From: Eumeta japonica
Taxonomy: Eukaryota; Arthropoda; Insecta; Lepidoptera; Psychidae
Assembly: GCA_005406025.1 (NCBI GenBank)
Contig: BGZK01000154.1
Location: forward strand, 186,001-250,000
Direction of reading: 5' to 3'
DNA: 64,000 nucleotides
Notes under the pieces: model-generated
The model's database searches: none
What the model was told of the DNA's origin: nothing
Seen by the model: only the letters and a program-made list of their open reading frames with translations
In this document: positions 10,520-21,309 of the stretch, one piece after another
Layout: every line of letters begins with the position of its first letter
How positions within the stretch are numbered: the stretch's first letter is position 1
Program-made: the position numbers and the translations under genes

Positions 10520-12170
10520 ACAGTCTGGCATTCCTCTTTATGCTGTTTAGCGTAAGATAGCTTTATCATAAGAGGAAATCGTTTCGGCAACATCATTATC
10601 TGGTTTACGAGGACACTATTATTTATCATAACAGTTTCATCGTAGGTAGAAACTCTCACGACTGCATCGTCGTTTGTTGTATCAAGACACGATTCATCGT
10701 CAGAACAGCTCGTGCACAAAGGTTCAAGTATATGCTGTTTACCGTTAAATAGTTCCATTGTAGAAGTAATCCCTCACGACTGCATGGTCGTCTGCTGCAT
10801 TAAGACACGATTCATCGTCAGAACAGCTCGTGCACAGTTTCAAGTGTATGCTGTTCACCGTTAAATAGTTCCATTGTAGAAGTAAACCCTCACGACTGCA
10901 TGGTTGTCTGTTGTATTAAGACACGATTCATCGTCAGAACAGCTCGTGCACAGTTTCAAGTGTATGCTGTTCACCGTTAAATAGTTCCATTGTAGGAGAA
11001 AACCTTCACGACTGCATCGTTGTTTATTGTATCAAGACACCATTCATCGTCAGAACAGCTCGTGCACAAACTTTCAAGTGTATGCTGTTCACCGTTAAAT
11101 AGTTCCATTGTAGAAGTAAACCCTCACGACTGCATCGTCGTCTGTTGCATCAAGACACCATTCATCGTCAGAACAGCTCGTGCACAATGTTTCAAGTGTA
11201 TGCTGTTCACCGTTAAATAGTTCCATTGTAGAAGTAAACCCTCACGACTGCATCGTCGTCTGTTGTATCAAGACACCATTCATCGTCAGAACAGCTAGTG
11301 CACAGTTTCAAGTGTATGCTGTTCACCGTTAAATAGTTCCATTGTAGGAGAAAACCTTCACGACTGCATCGTTGTCTGTTGTATCAAGACACCATTGATC
11401 GTCAGAATAGCTCGTGCACAAACTTTCAAGTGTATGCTGTTCACCGTTAAATAGTTCCATTGTAGAAGTAAACCCTCACGACTGCATCGTCGTCTGTTGC
11501 ATCAAGACACCATTCATCGTCAGAACAGCTCGTGCACAATGTTTCAAGTGTATGCTGTTCACCGTTAAATAGTTCCATTGTAGAAGTAAACCCTCACGAC
11601 TGCATCGTCGTCTGTTGCATCAAGACACGATTCATCGTCAGAACAGCTCGTGCACAAACTTTCAAGTGTATGCTGTTCACCGTTAAATAGTTCCATTGTA
11701 GAAGTAAACCCTCACGACTGCATCGTCGTCTGTTGCATCAAGACACGATTCATCGTCAGAACAGCTCGTGCACAAACTTTCAAGTGTATGCTGTTCACCG
11801 TTAAATAGTTCCATTGTAGGAGAAAACCCTCACGACTGCATCTTCGTCTGTTGTATCAAGACATGATTTATTGTCAGAGCAGCCTGTTTGCAAAGTTTCA
11901 AGTGTTTGCTGTTCATCATTTAAAAATTCCATTGTGGGATGAAACCCTTGTCGCAGCATCGTTATCTGGTATACAAGGGTACAGCCTATCGTCAGAATAG
12001 CCCGCGGCCAAAGTTTCAAGTCTATTCTGTTCGCCGTTGAAGAGTTTCATCATGAAAATAAACCTTCATGGCTGCGTCGTCTTCTGGTATACGACTGACG
12101 AGGATACGATCCATTATTATTAAATGTTCACGTTCGTGTTGTTTGTTGTTTACGAGTTCAGTTATAATAT
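10520..12170. repeat. ~118-bp tandem satellite, main array
   Basis: Near-identical monomers start TTCCATTGTAG at 10753, 10869, 10985, 11103, 11221, 11337, 11455, 11573, 11691 and 11809, so the period alternates between 116 and 118 bp. Each contains CCTCACGACTGCAT, then AAGACAC, CATCGTCAGAACAGCTCGTG, CAAGTGTATGCTGTTCACCG and TTAAATAG. The 116-bp monomers lack two bases at the CACAAACTTTC/CACAGTTTC junction. Monomers near 10.52-10.64 and 11.93-12.17 kb are more diverged, so the array is homogenised in the middle and decayed at both edges. On the minus strand each monomer has a short open stretch (CSDDESCLD, DDAVVRV), but the period is not a multiple of three, so no long ORF results. Confidence 0.9.
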
Positions 12171-12417
12171 TCCATGTCCAGTCCTGTTCAGCTCTTCCTT
12201 GCCATGACCTTAATTTGGTACCTATTTCGTTTTGAGCTGTCAAAAACTTAACAATTTCTCTATCGTTAAAGATTTCTTATTTAATTTTCAGGAATATCCT
12301 GGTTTATCTTCAAAATCTAAGGTCTAATCCCAGTGAAATTAAAATGGGATCAAATAAAGAGGAATCATTCAAATTGGTTCATTAACAAAAAAAAAATGGG
12401 TGCGTGTACGCGCATGA

Positions 12418-13147
12418 GAAATTATACTTCTTTGGTGTCATTAAAAATAGATTTTTTTCTTAATTATATTATATTTTTATAATTACAATAAATAATTAAT
12501 AAAAAATATTTACTTTAATCAATTTAATAATAAATTTCAATTCAAATATATATTATTTTCTTAATTTAATATTCACTTTTCACTTTTATCAATAAGTTTT
12601 CATTAAATTTGTTCATATCTTTTTTTAAATATTTATTATTTATTCAATTTAATAATAAATGTTAAAAAACAATATTTTAATTTGATGGTCGATTTTAATT
12701 TTTATCACAAATTTTTTATTAAATGTTTTATTAAATTTATTTCTTAATTTTGTAAATATTAAATAACCAATAATAAATATTTAATATTAATAATTTAATA
12801 ATATTTAGTGTTAACTATATTAAATAATAATATTGTAATTTATATCAATAAATAATACATACGGATATTTAACCTCAATTATATTGGAGTACGTAAAAAA
12901 GCATATAAGAACAATTTTTTTCACTAATATTTACGAATAGTAAAAACTTGGCCCATGAGGGGATCGAACCGGCGGCCTTCTCGTTATTAGCACAACGCTC
13001 TAACCAACTGAGATAATGGGCCATTGAGATGACGTACGAAAAACCTTTATATATCAAAAAACCTGTTAATTATGAGTTACACCGATGCGCGCACATCTTA
13101 AAATTTCACTCTCATCATTTTTTCATAACGCGCCTAAAGAAGTATAA
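12418..13147. mobile_element. AT-rich block bounded by short inverted repeats
   Basis: GAAATTATACTTCTTTGG near 12418-12436 faces its near complement in the CCTAAAGAAGTATAACTTC stretch near 13129-13147. Just inside each are related GTGCG(T/C)G-CGCGCAT segments, at about 12401-12414 and 13085-13095. The interior (12450-12870) is extremely AT-rich and then contains a tRNA-Ile-like gene. This could be a MITE-type element that includes or was inserted around the tRNA. Target duplications were not identified. Confidence 0.35.
12949..13022 (-). tRNA. tRNA-Ile (AAT anticodon) like, stems partly degraded
   Basis: The complement folds as a 74-nt tRNA including the discriminator base. It has a perfect acceptor stem (GGCCCAT with ATGGGCC), a D arm CTC-AGTTGGTTA-GAG, an anticodon loop CTAATAA giving anticodon AAT, and a TTCGATC T loop. 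No intron is present. The anticodon stem has one mismatch (G29-A41), and the T stem has two adjacent mismatches (C51-C63 and C50-T64). These are where CpG decay from a typical arthropod tRNA-Ile would act. It may be a recent tRNA pseudogene or a tRNA-derived repeat. A small open frame across it is coincidental. Confidence 0.75.
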
Positions 13148-13302
13148 CTTCAAAAAATTATGCTTGAACATAAATATCTTACGAAGAATTTAGAAACTCC
13201 TTTTTTGAAGTAAATTAAAAAATACTCTCCAATAAGTTTCAAGCCAAAAATAATTAACTTGTTAATAGCACCGATTAATTATATTAATTGAAATAAAAAT
13301 AA

Positions 13303-13470
13303 GGCTCCACTAGCGTTGCGTGTAGTAGACGAAAGTAATGCGCAATAGTTACGCGACAACGACAGTTTGAAATCTATCGCCTATCGTGGACAGAAAGGCA
13401 ACGCGCGAGCAAATATACCACTAGCGTTATAGCTGTTACACGTGATTAGCGTGTAGACGCCAGTGGAGCC
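13303..13470. mobile_element. Short MITE with GGCTCCACT termini
   Basis: A 168-bp unit begins GGCTCCACTAGCGT and ends with the complement of GGCTCCACTGGCGT. It is GC-richer than its flanks and has no coding capacity. The inverted ends match over at least 13 of 14 bases. A target duplication is not obvious, so the superfamily is left open, with Harbinger-like a possibility. Confidence 0.6.
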
Positions 13471-14314
13471 CAGCAATAAGAACTGATGTCACTCACTGTA
13501 AAATTACTAAAAATTGCAAATGATGAATAAATATTTTCTTGAATTTTAGCATGACAAATCAGGGGTAAGTCGACAATGACCCACTGTTTTGAAAAATATA
13601 AATCTAACAAAATTATTCAAAGAAATTGAAAGATGCGATTTACAGATTCTGTAGAGCGATATTATTATTAAGTAAAAATATTTCCTTTATGTTTTTTTTA
13701 TTTTCATATAAAAATCAAATATTCAGAATTATAAGCATCGGAACAAGATACACACAAATCACGTGCAAGCATATCGAATGCTTGAGCTGAACGAAAGAAT
13801 GAAAAAAATTGCTTCTCTGAACGTAAGTTTTAAAGATATTTTATTAAATGTTTAAATAGGTTTTTTTAATGCATATAAAATAGTGAATATATTTTTACTC
13901 TCATGTGTAGTTAGTATTAATATCTAGCAATTCTATTTTTTACTTTTTAGTATATGTTTGTATTTTTTCACAAATTACTAGAAAAATGAAGTTTTCGAAT
14001 TGGCTATTTCAACTTTGTCTTAAGTACTGAAATAAAAGTTTGTGGGTAGACACTCTGCATGACTTGGTGGGGTGATGTAACAACAACAGAACAACTTTTT
14101 TCCTTCCATTATTTTAAAAGAACTATTAAAGAAAATAGTGGACACTGTTCTAATCTTAAAATCGTAAGATTAGAATTCGTAATCGTAAATTAATTGTCTA
14201 TGCTATGATATATAAAAATTAAAGAGAAAAAAAAAACCTTTTTTAAAAGCAAGCTTTTATTATTTGTTAATAAAATGAACTAAAAAGTTAAAAATAAATT
14301 AACTCTAATAAGAA

Positions 14315-14727
14315 ATATAACACTTTATGAGTTCATTGTAACCTTTAACGATAATTATGCTTCTTCGTCTACGATAAAATAATTCTACATCGCATATAAT
14401 TATATATTTTTAACACTAAAACTTTACACCTTAATTATTAAATCTTCCCATTTTTATCACAGTCTCAATTTTATAAATAAAAGCGTGTTACATTTTGATT
14501 ATATAATTAAGAACATTTAGCACCTTCTTTTTCCTCTTACTATCAAAATGTAACACGATTTTATTTATAAAATTGAGACTGTGATAAAAACGGGAAGATT
14601 TAATAATTAAGGTGTAAAGTTTTAGTGTTAAAAATATATAATTATATGCGATGTAGAATTATTTTTTCGTAGACGAAGAAGCATAATTACCTTTAAAGGT
14701 TACAATGAACTTATAAAGTGTCATATT
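14315..14727. mobile_element. Foldback (long hairpin) element
   Basis: The left arm 14315-14499 and right arm 14542-14727 are about 185-bp inverted repeats separated by a loop of about 42 nt. The arms match almost fully, for example ACTTTACACCTTAATTATT against its complement, and CTTCTTCGTCTACG against CGTAGACGAAGAAG. Only scattered substitutions and short indels separate them. No coding capacity exists. Arms this similar suggest a fairly young foldback MITE or an element maintained by gene conversion. Transcription would give an almost perfect dsRNA hairpin. Confidence 0.85.
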
Positions 14728-15285
14728 AGGGGGATTCATTCCCGCAAAAATTTTTTTTTTTTGGCACAAGCAAAATTTTACTCTACATATAGAAAAAAAT
14801 ATCTGACCAAGATTTAGTTCTTAATTCCAATTTTATATACTTACAATTTCAATTAGGAGATTTCCTATTGAAAATGCACGTATTTTTTTTTATTTCTAAT
14901 GCTTAGACACCTTTTATCATATTGAGAATCAATTTGATGAACCTTACGGGGAATTTCACGCTCTTTAAAATTGCCTTTGTGTTTTTTTTTTGCGTTACTC
15001 GCACTGGTTCGACAATAAGAGTCATCAAAGTGCTGTTTTTGGAAAAAATTGTTTTTTTTTCCATTTATTTGAGCAAATTGCAAGAATTATGAAGAAAAAA
15101 GTGCTGACTCGTAATAAATAGTGTTTTTTACCAATATTTAATGAATTTACAGCATTTTAGGCCTTAAAACGTAAGAAATAGATAAATACTAACTAATGAT
15201 ATTTAAATTCAACTTTTTTTATTGAATTCCAATATATTTTTCTATAATAATAACTTTTTCTAAAGTTATTTTAATTCGAGTTTTT
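14728..15285. other. AT-rich spacer
   Basis: No gene is recognised. The minus-strand open frame at 14865-15083 is lysine-rich low-complexity and may be the decayed continuation of the Helitron-type fragment next to it, but I see no specific motif. Confidence 0.4.
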
Positions 15286-15530
15286 TCTTCTCACTTGTGT
15301 ATGTATTCTATCGATATCTTGCCTATTTGTGCGTTGTTCTAACGATTCGTTTTCTCTATGTTTACCTATCGCTAACGTTATTTTTTCTAAGCGTTGCCGC
15401 TTGTGGACATCGCTTTCATTAGCAATCTTCTCCTGTCACTTGAATTTGGCCTTCTCTAAACGTCGTTTTCTTTGTGTAATAGTTTCTTTTTTTTTTGTTT
15501 ATGTTGTTCCCACGAGTATAGAATAAAAAC
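15285..15530 (-). pseudogene. Helitron-type N-terminal NES-EQR repeat fragment
   Basis: The complement reads a charged segment with the units KIANESDVHKRQRLEKI and KHRENESLEQRTNRQDID followed by more Arg/Gln-rich sequence. One stop interrupts it near its start. Repeated 'x-N-E-S-x-E-Q-R-x-x-R-L' units are typical of the region upstream of the Helitron helicase-like domain in insect Helitron proteins, though similar coiled segments occur in other repeat-encoded proteins. No rolling-circle replication (HUH) or helicase motif is visible nearby. The fragment is short and dead. Confidence 0.45.
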
Positions 15531-15779
15531 GGTCCATTCCCTCAGAGGTCCACTGTAAAGGGATAAGGGCTCCAGTACAACAGCGTTCGCCCTAGTATCG
15601 TGAGGCACAACGTTAGCGATATGAAATGTTTATACATTCTCATACCATTCAGCCCTCGGCACGTGCTCACCCTGGCATTGGGTCTTCCATCTAATCAATT
15701 AGACATTATCAACATTCATAGCAAACGGAAGGAACTTTTCTTCCCAAATTTGTTGGAGTTGCATATTCACGCCAACCAA

Positions 15780-16070
15780 GATACTCATCAATACAAATCA
15801 AACGAGCCCAAACTCGATGGGGTTGCGTCGTTTAATTACGGAGTTGCTATGGCCACCTTCCAGCTTCATCATCAGATCAGCTCTATATCATAATAATACT
15901 GCATTGTCATCCGATTTATACATGCAAGCAAAATTTCAGCTCAACCGGAAACCGGGAAGTGGATCAAGTTTAACTTGCAAGATTTGATTACCGACCGACA
16001 GACGGACAACGGGACAGGTAACACTAAATAAAAACTTGTAGAAAACACGTAATTTTCTTACACAAACCAA
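15780..16070 (+). repeat. Lepidopteran SINE/LINE-tail repeat (AACCGGAAACCGGGAAGTGG type)
   Basis: The block order is CAAACTCGATGGGGTTGCG, TTCCAGCTTCATCATCAGATC, AAAATTTCAGCTCAACCGGA, AACCGGGAAGTGGATCAAGT, TTGCAAGATTTGATTACCGA and then CAGACGGACAA, ending in ACTAAATAAAAACTTGTA. This succession recurs widely in moth and butterfly genomes. I recognise it from memory as a dispersed repeat and do not assign a family name. Confidence 0.55.
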
Positions 16071-16984
16071 TCAACTTGTAAGGCTACGGGACAAACCCTG
16101 TACCTTAAACTAAAAAGACGAATTTGATTTTGATACAAAACATATTCAAGAACAAATAGATTATGTAGAAGCATTCGAGAAATTCCGACGAAAGTATTTT
16201 ATATGGAAGAGGAGTCGGCTCGAGTGCCCTTAAGCGGCGCTTTTTAGGGAAATGTGATTCAAATATAATTCGAGTAGTTTCTCTCTACGTTGCTAAGTGA
16301 TAAAACTGAAATACTAGTGAAATAATAACCAAACAATACGTTAAATCGGAAAATAAATTAGGAAAAACGGAAAAAATATCTTATATTAAATATAAAGATC
16401 TTAATATAGAAAATTAACTAGGAATAAAATTAAATTCCAAATATATTCAATAAATCAATAACTTTTAAAGAACTAAATAAATAAATTAAAGATTACTAAA
16501 TTTTATGATAAATACTTGGTATAGAATATTAGAATTCAGGAAGGTCATAACATCGTGGCTATGAAAAATAGACATTTCATTATCAAAAAATATTCAATAT
16601 GATTTGTTCAAGTATACGATAAGTATTTGGACCGATTCAAGCGAAGGAACATAGTGATGCCACGAACAGTTAAAACTATAACAGTGTGTTGATGGAGGGG
16701 GCGTACCATTAACAAAACCACACTCTATTGACCAAAGTTACGCTAGACGTTACAAGTACCGCTACAGGCGACGAGTAGATCGAGTGCCCGATAATGTGAA
16801 TTGGCTCGATAAAAAAGACGCCCGCGACGTGTCAAGTGCCGCCCGTCCCGTGTGCTTTGGCGCGTGTCCGCTGGCCGCGTCAGCCGAAGTCTGCTTGACG
16901 TTAGAACTAAAAGTCTCGTTAGTGGTCGTGTAAGTGGTCGTGTAAATACATACACAACGTCCAATGTCTGTATGTAAATACACA
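16071..16984. other. Spacer with a GC-richer end, no gene recognised
   Basis: 16.1-16.65 kb is AT-rich. 16.74-16.93 kb is GC-richer and stays open in two minus-strand frames, but the products are Arg/Thr-rich and match no family. I treat the openness as a composition effect. Confidence 0.45.
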
Positions 16985-17534
16985 TTTATACTTTTTCAGT
17001 TGCACGTATTTACGTGCAACTGAAAAAGTTGCTTATTTACGTGTGCTTATTTAAGCACACGTAACTTCTAATATCTGCCCGTAAATAAACACACGTAACT
17101 TCTAATGTCTGCACGTAAATAAGCACACGTAACTTCTAATGTCTGCCCGTAAATAAACACACGTAACTTCTAATATTTGCACGTGAATACACACACCTAA
17201 CTTCTAATGTTTGCACGTAAATACACACACGTAACTTCTAATGTCTGCACGTAAATACACACACGTAACTTCTAATGTCTGCACGTAAATAAACACACGT
17301 AACTTCTAATGTTTACACGTAAATACACACACGTAACTTCTAATGTCTGCACATAAATACACACACGTAACTTCTAATGTCTACACATAAATACACATAC
17401 ATAACTTCTAATGTTTGCACGTAAATAAACATAGATAATTTCTAATATCTGTACGTAAATAGACATACATAGCTTCTAATATCTGTACGTAAATGAACAC
17501 AAGTAACTTTTGACGCCTGTAGGCTGTACGCAAA
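16985..17534. repeat. 34-bp tandem array (CACGTAACTTCTAATG), left part
   Basis: About fourteen monomers of 34 bp carry the pattern CACGTAACTTCTAATGTCTG plus CACGTAAATACACA. Copies in the middle are nearly identical, and copies after about 17.38 kb drift. The array starts with two hairpins: a perfect one at 16990-17029 (19-bp arms, 2-nt loop) and a smaller one at 17039-17062, where monomer orientation flips. A mariner insertion interrupts the right end, and two further monomers continue at 18699-18765. Confidence 0.9.
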
Positions 17535-17536
17535 TA

Positions 17537-18698
17537 CAAAAGGGGTTCTCTACAAAGTGAGAATGAGGTACAAACTTTATGGAACCAAGGAAAAGAAAAA
17601 CTTACTGGTAAAGCTGATGCATTGATTAGATTTTAAAAAAATAAATATTTTGTATCTCTCGTTTTTTAAAATGGAAGTCTTCTGTTTAGAGTCTCTAGTA
17701 GCGTGTTGTTAAGAATGGAAAAAATTGACTTGGCGCACTTATTAAGTATCAGTATTTGAAAATTTTCACTACAGAACGAGTTTATTAAGGCTTATAGAAT
17801 AATAAGGAGAAAACGCTCCACCGTATTCTACAGTTACACGTCGGTACACCGCATCTAAACGGAAAAACACTTAACAAAGGTGACCCTCACCGGGGCCGAC
17901 CAACAACGGTAGAGATCGCAGAAATTATAGAAAATAAAAACATCTGTTTTAGAAAATTTTTGTGTCATGGTACGTTTTATAGACAAAAAAAAAATTCAAC
18001 TTGTACTGTACTTAACTTTTTACACGAACGTCAGGGATGAAAAAAGTATCAACGCGCTGGGTCCCCAGAATGCTTATTGACGCACAAAAACAAACTAGGA
18101 TGAACTTTTTTGAGCTTCTTTGGAACTGTTACAACAAGATCAACAGCTGTTTACAAAAGCTTTTTTGATGGATTTACAACCATGGGTGAAATGTGGCTTC
18201 ACTAATACTAATCAGAAACAAAATAACATGTCCAACCCTTAAAAAATTTAAATTCCTTTGTAGACAGATAAAAAAATGCGTAACAGAATTCAAAAAAAAT
18301 GGCAAGACAAACTAGCAAAAATTATTTTGTTCAAACAAGATAATGCCTCTGATCACCAGTCCATCATTATTATGACTGCAATTCGAGATACTATAATAGT
18401 TTCAAAATACTTGAGCATCCTCTTTATTCACCCGAACTTGTCCCTAATGATTTTTAAGTATTTCCAAGGTTGAAGAAGTATCGCAAAAGATGGAGATTTG
18501 AATATGATGAAGCAGTAGTCGCTGCAGTACAGAAATTTTAAATGCTGAATGAAGACTTTCTTAGAAAAGCAATTTAATCTTAGAAAAAAATATGCCAAGT
18601 GTATTGCACTAAACAGTGACTATGTCGAGAAGTAAAATAACATTTAATAAAAGCTATCAGTAATATACTAATTCTCACTTTTTACTGAACGCCCCTTG
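17537..18698 (+). mobile_element. mariner element (1162 bp), inactive
   Basis: The left end CAAAAGGGGTTCTCTACAAA GTGAGAAT and the complement of the right end (CAAGGGGCGTTCAGTAAAAA GTGAGAAT) form TIRs of about 28 bp. They are flanked by TA at 17535-17536 and 18699-18700, the expected mariner target duplication. Removing the element and one TA restores a continuous 34-bp repeat monomer, so the array was the target. The length is slightly below the usual ~1.3 kb. The interior contains decayed transposase in several frames. Confidence 0.9.
17830..18640 (+). pseudogene. mariner transposase, multiply broken
   Basis: Recognisable pieces in order are: an SPGPTNNGRD-like segment equivalent to the 'SGRP' linker after the paired-type domain, GMKKVSTRWVPRMLIDAQK at about 18035-18095 matching the conserved 'WVPHxL' region, and FKQDNASDH near 18331, equivalent to the second catalytic-Asp motif 'HQDNAPxH'. 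A tail AALKGDYVE-like segment near 18610 follows. The first catalytic region 'DETW' is degraded (18195-18210) and the 'YSPDLAPSDY' motif is reduced to SLFTRTCP-like sequence. Numerous stops and frameshifts exclude activity. Confidence 0.8.
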
Positions 18699-18765
18699 TA
18701 CAAACACGTAACTTCTAACAACTGCATGTAAATACACAAGTAACTTCTTACACCTGCAAGCTTCT
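18699..18765. repeat. 34-bp tandem array, right remnant
   Basis: Two monomers (ACACGTAACTTCTAAC then CATGTAAATACACAAGTAACTTCT) continue the array beyond the mariner. They show the same drift as the left edge. Confidence 0.8.
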
Positions 18766-21309
18766 TTCTCAGAAAAACGCTGAGCGGGTGGTTTTGGTTT
18801 ATTGGTACCTACAAAGGGTTTGAAGGTAGCATTGACGTTAACCTCAACAATTACGCTATTGGGTGCCTGAGACACTTACGAGGTCTTTCAGGCCTGGTTG
18901 ATGCTAGGCCACAGTCCTCAGCGACGATCTAAGTCCACGTCTGTATCCTTTATACTGTCGCTTTACTATTTTTCACGACTAAAGCAAAACACTTGAAGTG
19001 TGTAACACTTCCGCATAACCGGCAGAAAGTTTTTCAACTAATAGCAAGATCCAAAGAGGTGTTTTAATGAGCATTCACCTACCAAGCGTATTCATTTTGG
19101 CGGTGAAAATTTGATAAAAAAGCAACCTAAGCAAGCGATTGCTAGAGTCAAATGTATATCTTATACAAGGGAGAACAAAACATTTACCCTCAAAATAGAG
19201 AATTATTGAAATCTTAATAACTCTATAATAAATAGCAAGCTGCACACTACGTTGTCAAAGCGAAGCGTGAAATTAAAGCCGTTATAAAAAGTGCCCCGAT
19301 ATAATACTCCATTGTTACAGTGTCAGGATACATAGCAGAAACGATACATGATTGTGACTGGTTCCGATAATTCCTTAAATAACCGGCAAAGCCAAAAAAC
19401 TTTGCCACACACTCTTTATTGTTTACGACCTTTCTGACATAAGCGTTCAAACTTCTCATAAAAAAGGGTAGTTTCTTCATTGTTATAGTTAGTAACAATG
19501 AAAGTGCCTTTTTTTATGAGACGGGTAGCTCTGTCGCAGTAATCTCCCGCACGCAATTGCGCTGCGAGGAATACCGTGTATTGAATCCATACTGTACAAG
19601 AGAGTACAAACAATATTAAAGAAAAACAGAAAATAGCACCTGATTACATTAACTATGACAAAACGACTACCAAGTCAACTGTCGTGGCTGTACTAAAGAG
19701 TCAAAATCGAAAAATAGTACTTAGACCTTCATCAAAAATCTTTGGAAGCAGCAGCCAGGAGAATGGCAGATACTGCCCCTTGCCTGCGCTCAGGGGTGAC
19801 GTGTGGAAAAATCAACTACTGAGAGTCGTATAGAAGCCGACAAAACAATCTCTTTTATCAAAGGGAGCTTCCAAAATTGACGTCATCTAAATAGAACAAG
19901 CCTTCTACAACTAATGCAAATGATATTATTAAGAATTCACGTTATAAAAACCATCAAAGTGGATGAATTCGTCTCCAAACTCAGGAATTCAAATAACGGG
20001 GTAGACGTCTTATCCATTCTCGCCTGTTATCAAAGCTTATATTAGATAGGTATCTAATGCCGGTGGCACCCGAATAATTCATTCTTCATTCAGTTGGTCG
20101 TCATTCAAAGACCGGAATAAAGCTTTGTAGATAGCAGACAGCATCGAATAGTAGTGTTCGCACATCTTCAGATCTCATGATCCAGAACACATACAATTGG
20201 TTAAGCAATGGTTGTAACGGAGTGTTTGGCATCCCATTTCAGCGCAAGAGGTCCAAGCACATACTACAAATGTCAAAATGAAAAACTAGTGCGTGTGCGT
20301 ATGCAATCCTCCACACAGGCCAGCGCATTCCACGTGTCGCGTTACGCACACGGGCCGCGGGTGCCCATAATGATTTTTTTGTCCACGTCGCCCCTCAAGG
20401 GTACGTGTAAAAAGATATTAAGAGGCATTCTATGAATCATAACAGGGTAGTCGTAGTTAAGAACGTATTTTTGAAACTGTGTTCGAAAAGAGATTCTATA
20501 ATCCAAGTTACAACAACCTCTAAAGTGGCTAAATACAAATACTGTATATAGTTCATTCGAATGTATATAATTCATTGTGCACAATCTTTAACTTTTACGG
20601 CGCCTGACTGAAATCATTTTTGTTTTCTTTGGAACGAAGCCTGTATTTAAAGTGATTCGAGGCCATTACAAAAAAGCTAGTGTTGAGAGATGGCGCTGTT
20701 TGGCTGCATTACAGAAAAATGTTAAATTTTGTCCCAAATATTAATTTGCGGTCAAACAAACTCAGTTTCACGGAAAGTTATTTCTAAGTTTTACATATAA
20801 GAGCACAGTTTATCCTAATAATTAGAATAACACGGCAAAGTTTTACTTGCCTTTCAGACATTTTGGTTTTGTGCTATCAAACACAAATGCACACATGTCC
20901 GTGATTACTACAATTGGCGGAATTTTAGAAAAGAGTGGCTTTACGAGTAGGGCACACCGTTTTAGATTACGAAAAATTCTTTGAAAAAAAACATTTCACC
21001 AAGGTACTGCATAGCCAGTAACCCGACAGTTTATGTTTATTTATTAATATGGTCCAGTAGTATATAAAAAGAATATAAATGACTTGACGATTCTTCAATC
21101 ATCAAACATTGAAGAATTTTTATGACTTTTCATATAAATTTTAACAATAATATGCATTTGGGTTCTTGCGTGTTATTATAGAAAAGTTTATAAATAGGAT
21201 AATTTTACTGCTATTGAATCAAATGTCCGATTGTAATCTAACTGTCCTATGTCCACACGGGTGAAGCCACGGATGAAAATTAACTCAATAAAAAATATCA
21301 AGGATTTGA
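18766..21309. other. Long spacer without a recognised gene
   Basis: About 2.5 kb of mixed composition. Two overlapping minus-strand frames at 19247-19613 read as if one frameshift joined them (CDRATRLIKKG and LRNYRNQSQSC segments), but I could match neither to a family. A GC-richer patch lies at 20250-20400. No RNA gene, tandem repeat or TIR pair was seen. Confidence 0.45.

Noticed and set aside
10520..12170. CRISPR-like appearance of regularly spaced repeats
   Set aside because: The whole 116-118-bp unit repeats, so there are no variable spacers, and the context is eukaryotic. It is a satellite.
12875..13057. Minus-strand open frame of 60 codons
   Set aside because: It overlaps the tRNA-Ile-like gene and has no protein family features.
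19247..19613. Two overlapping minus-strand frames, considered as a broken chemoreceptor or membrane protein
   Set aside because: No diagnostic motif or convincing membrane-segment pattern could be seen, so function was not assigned.
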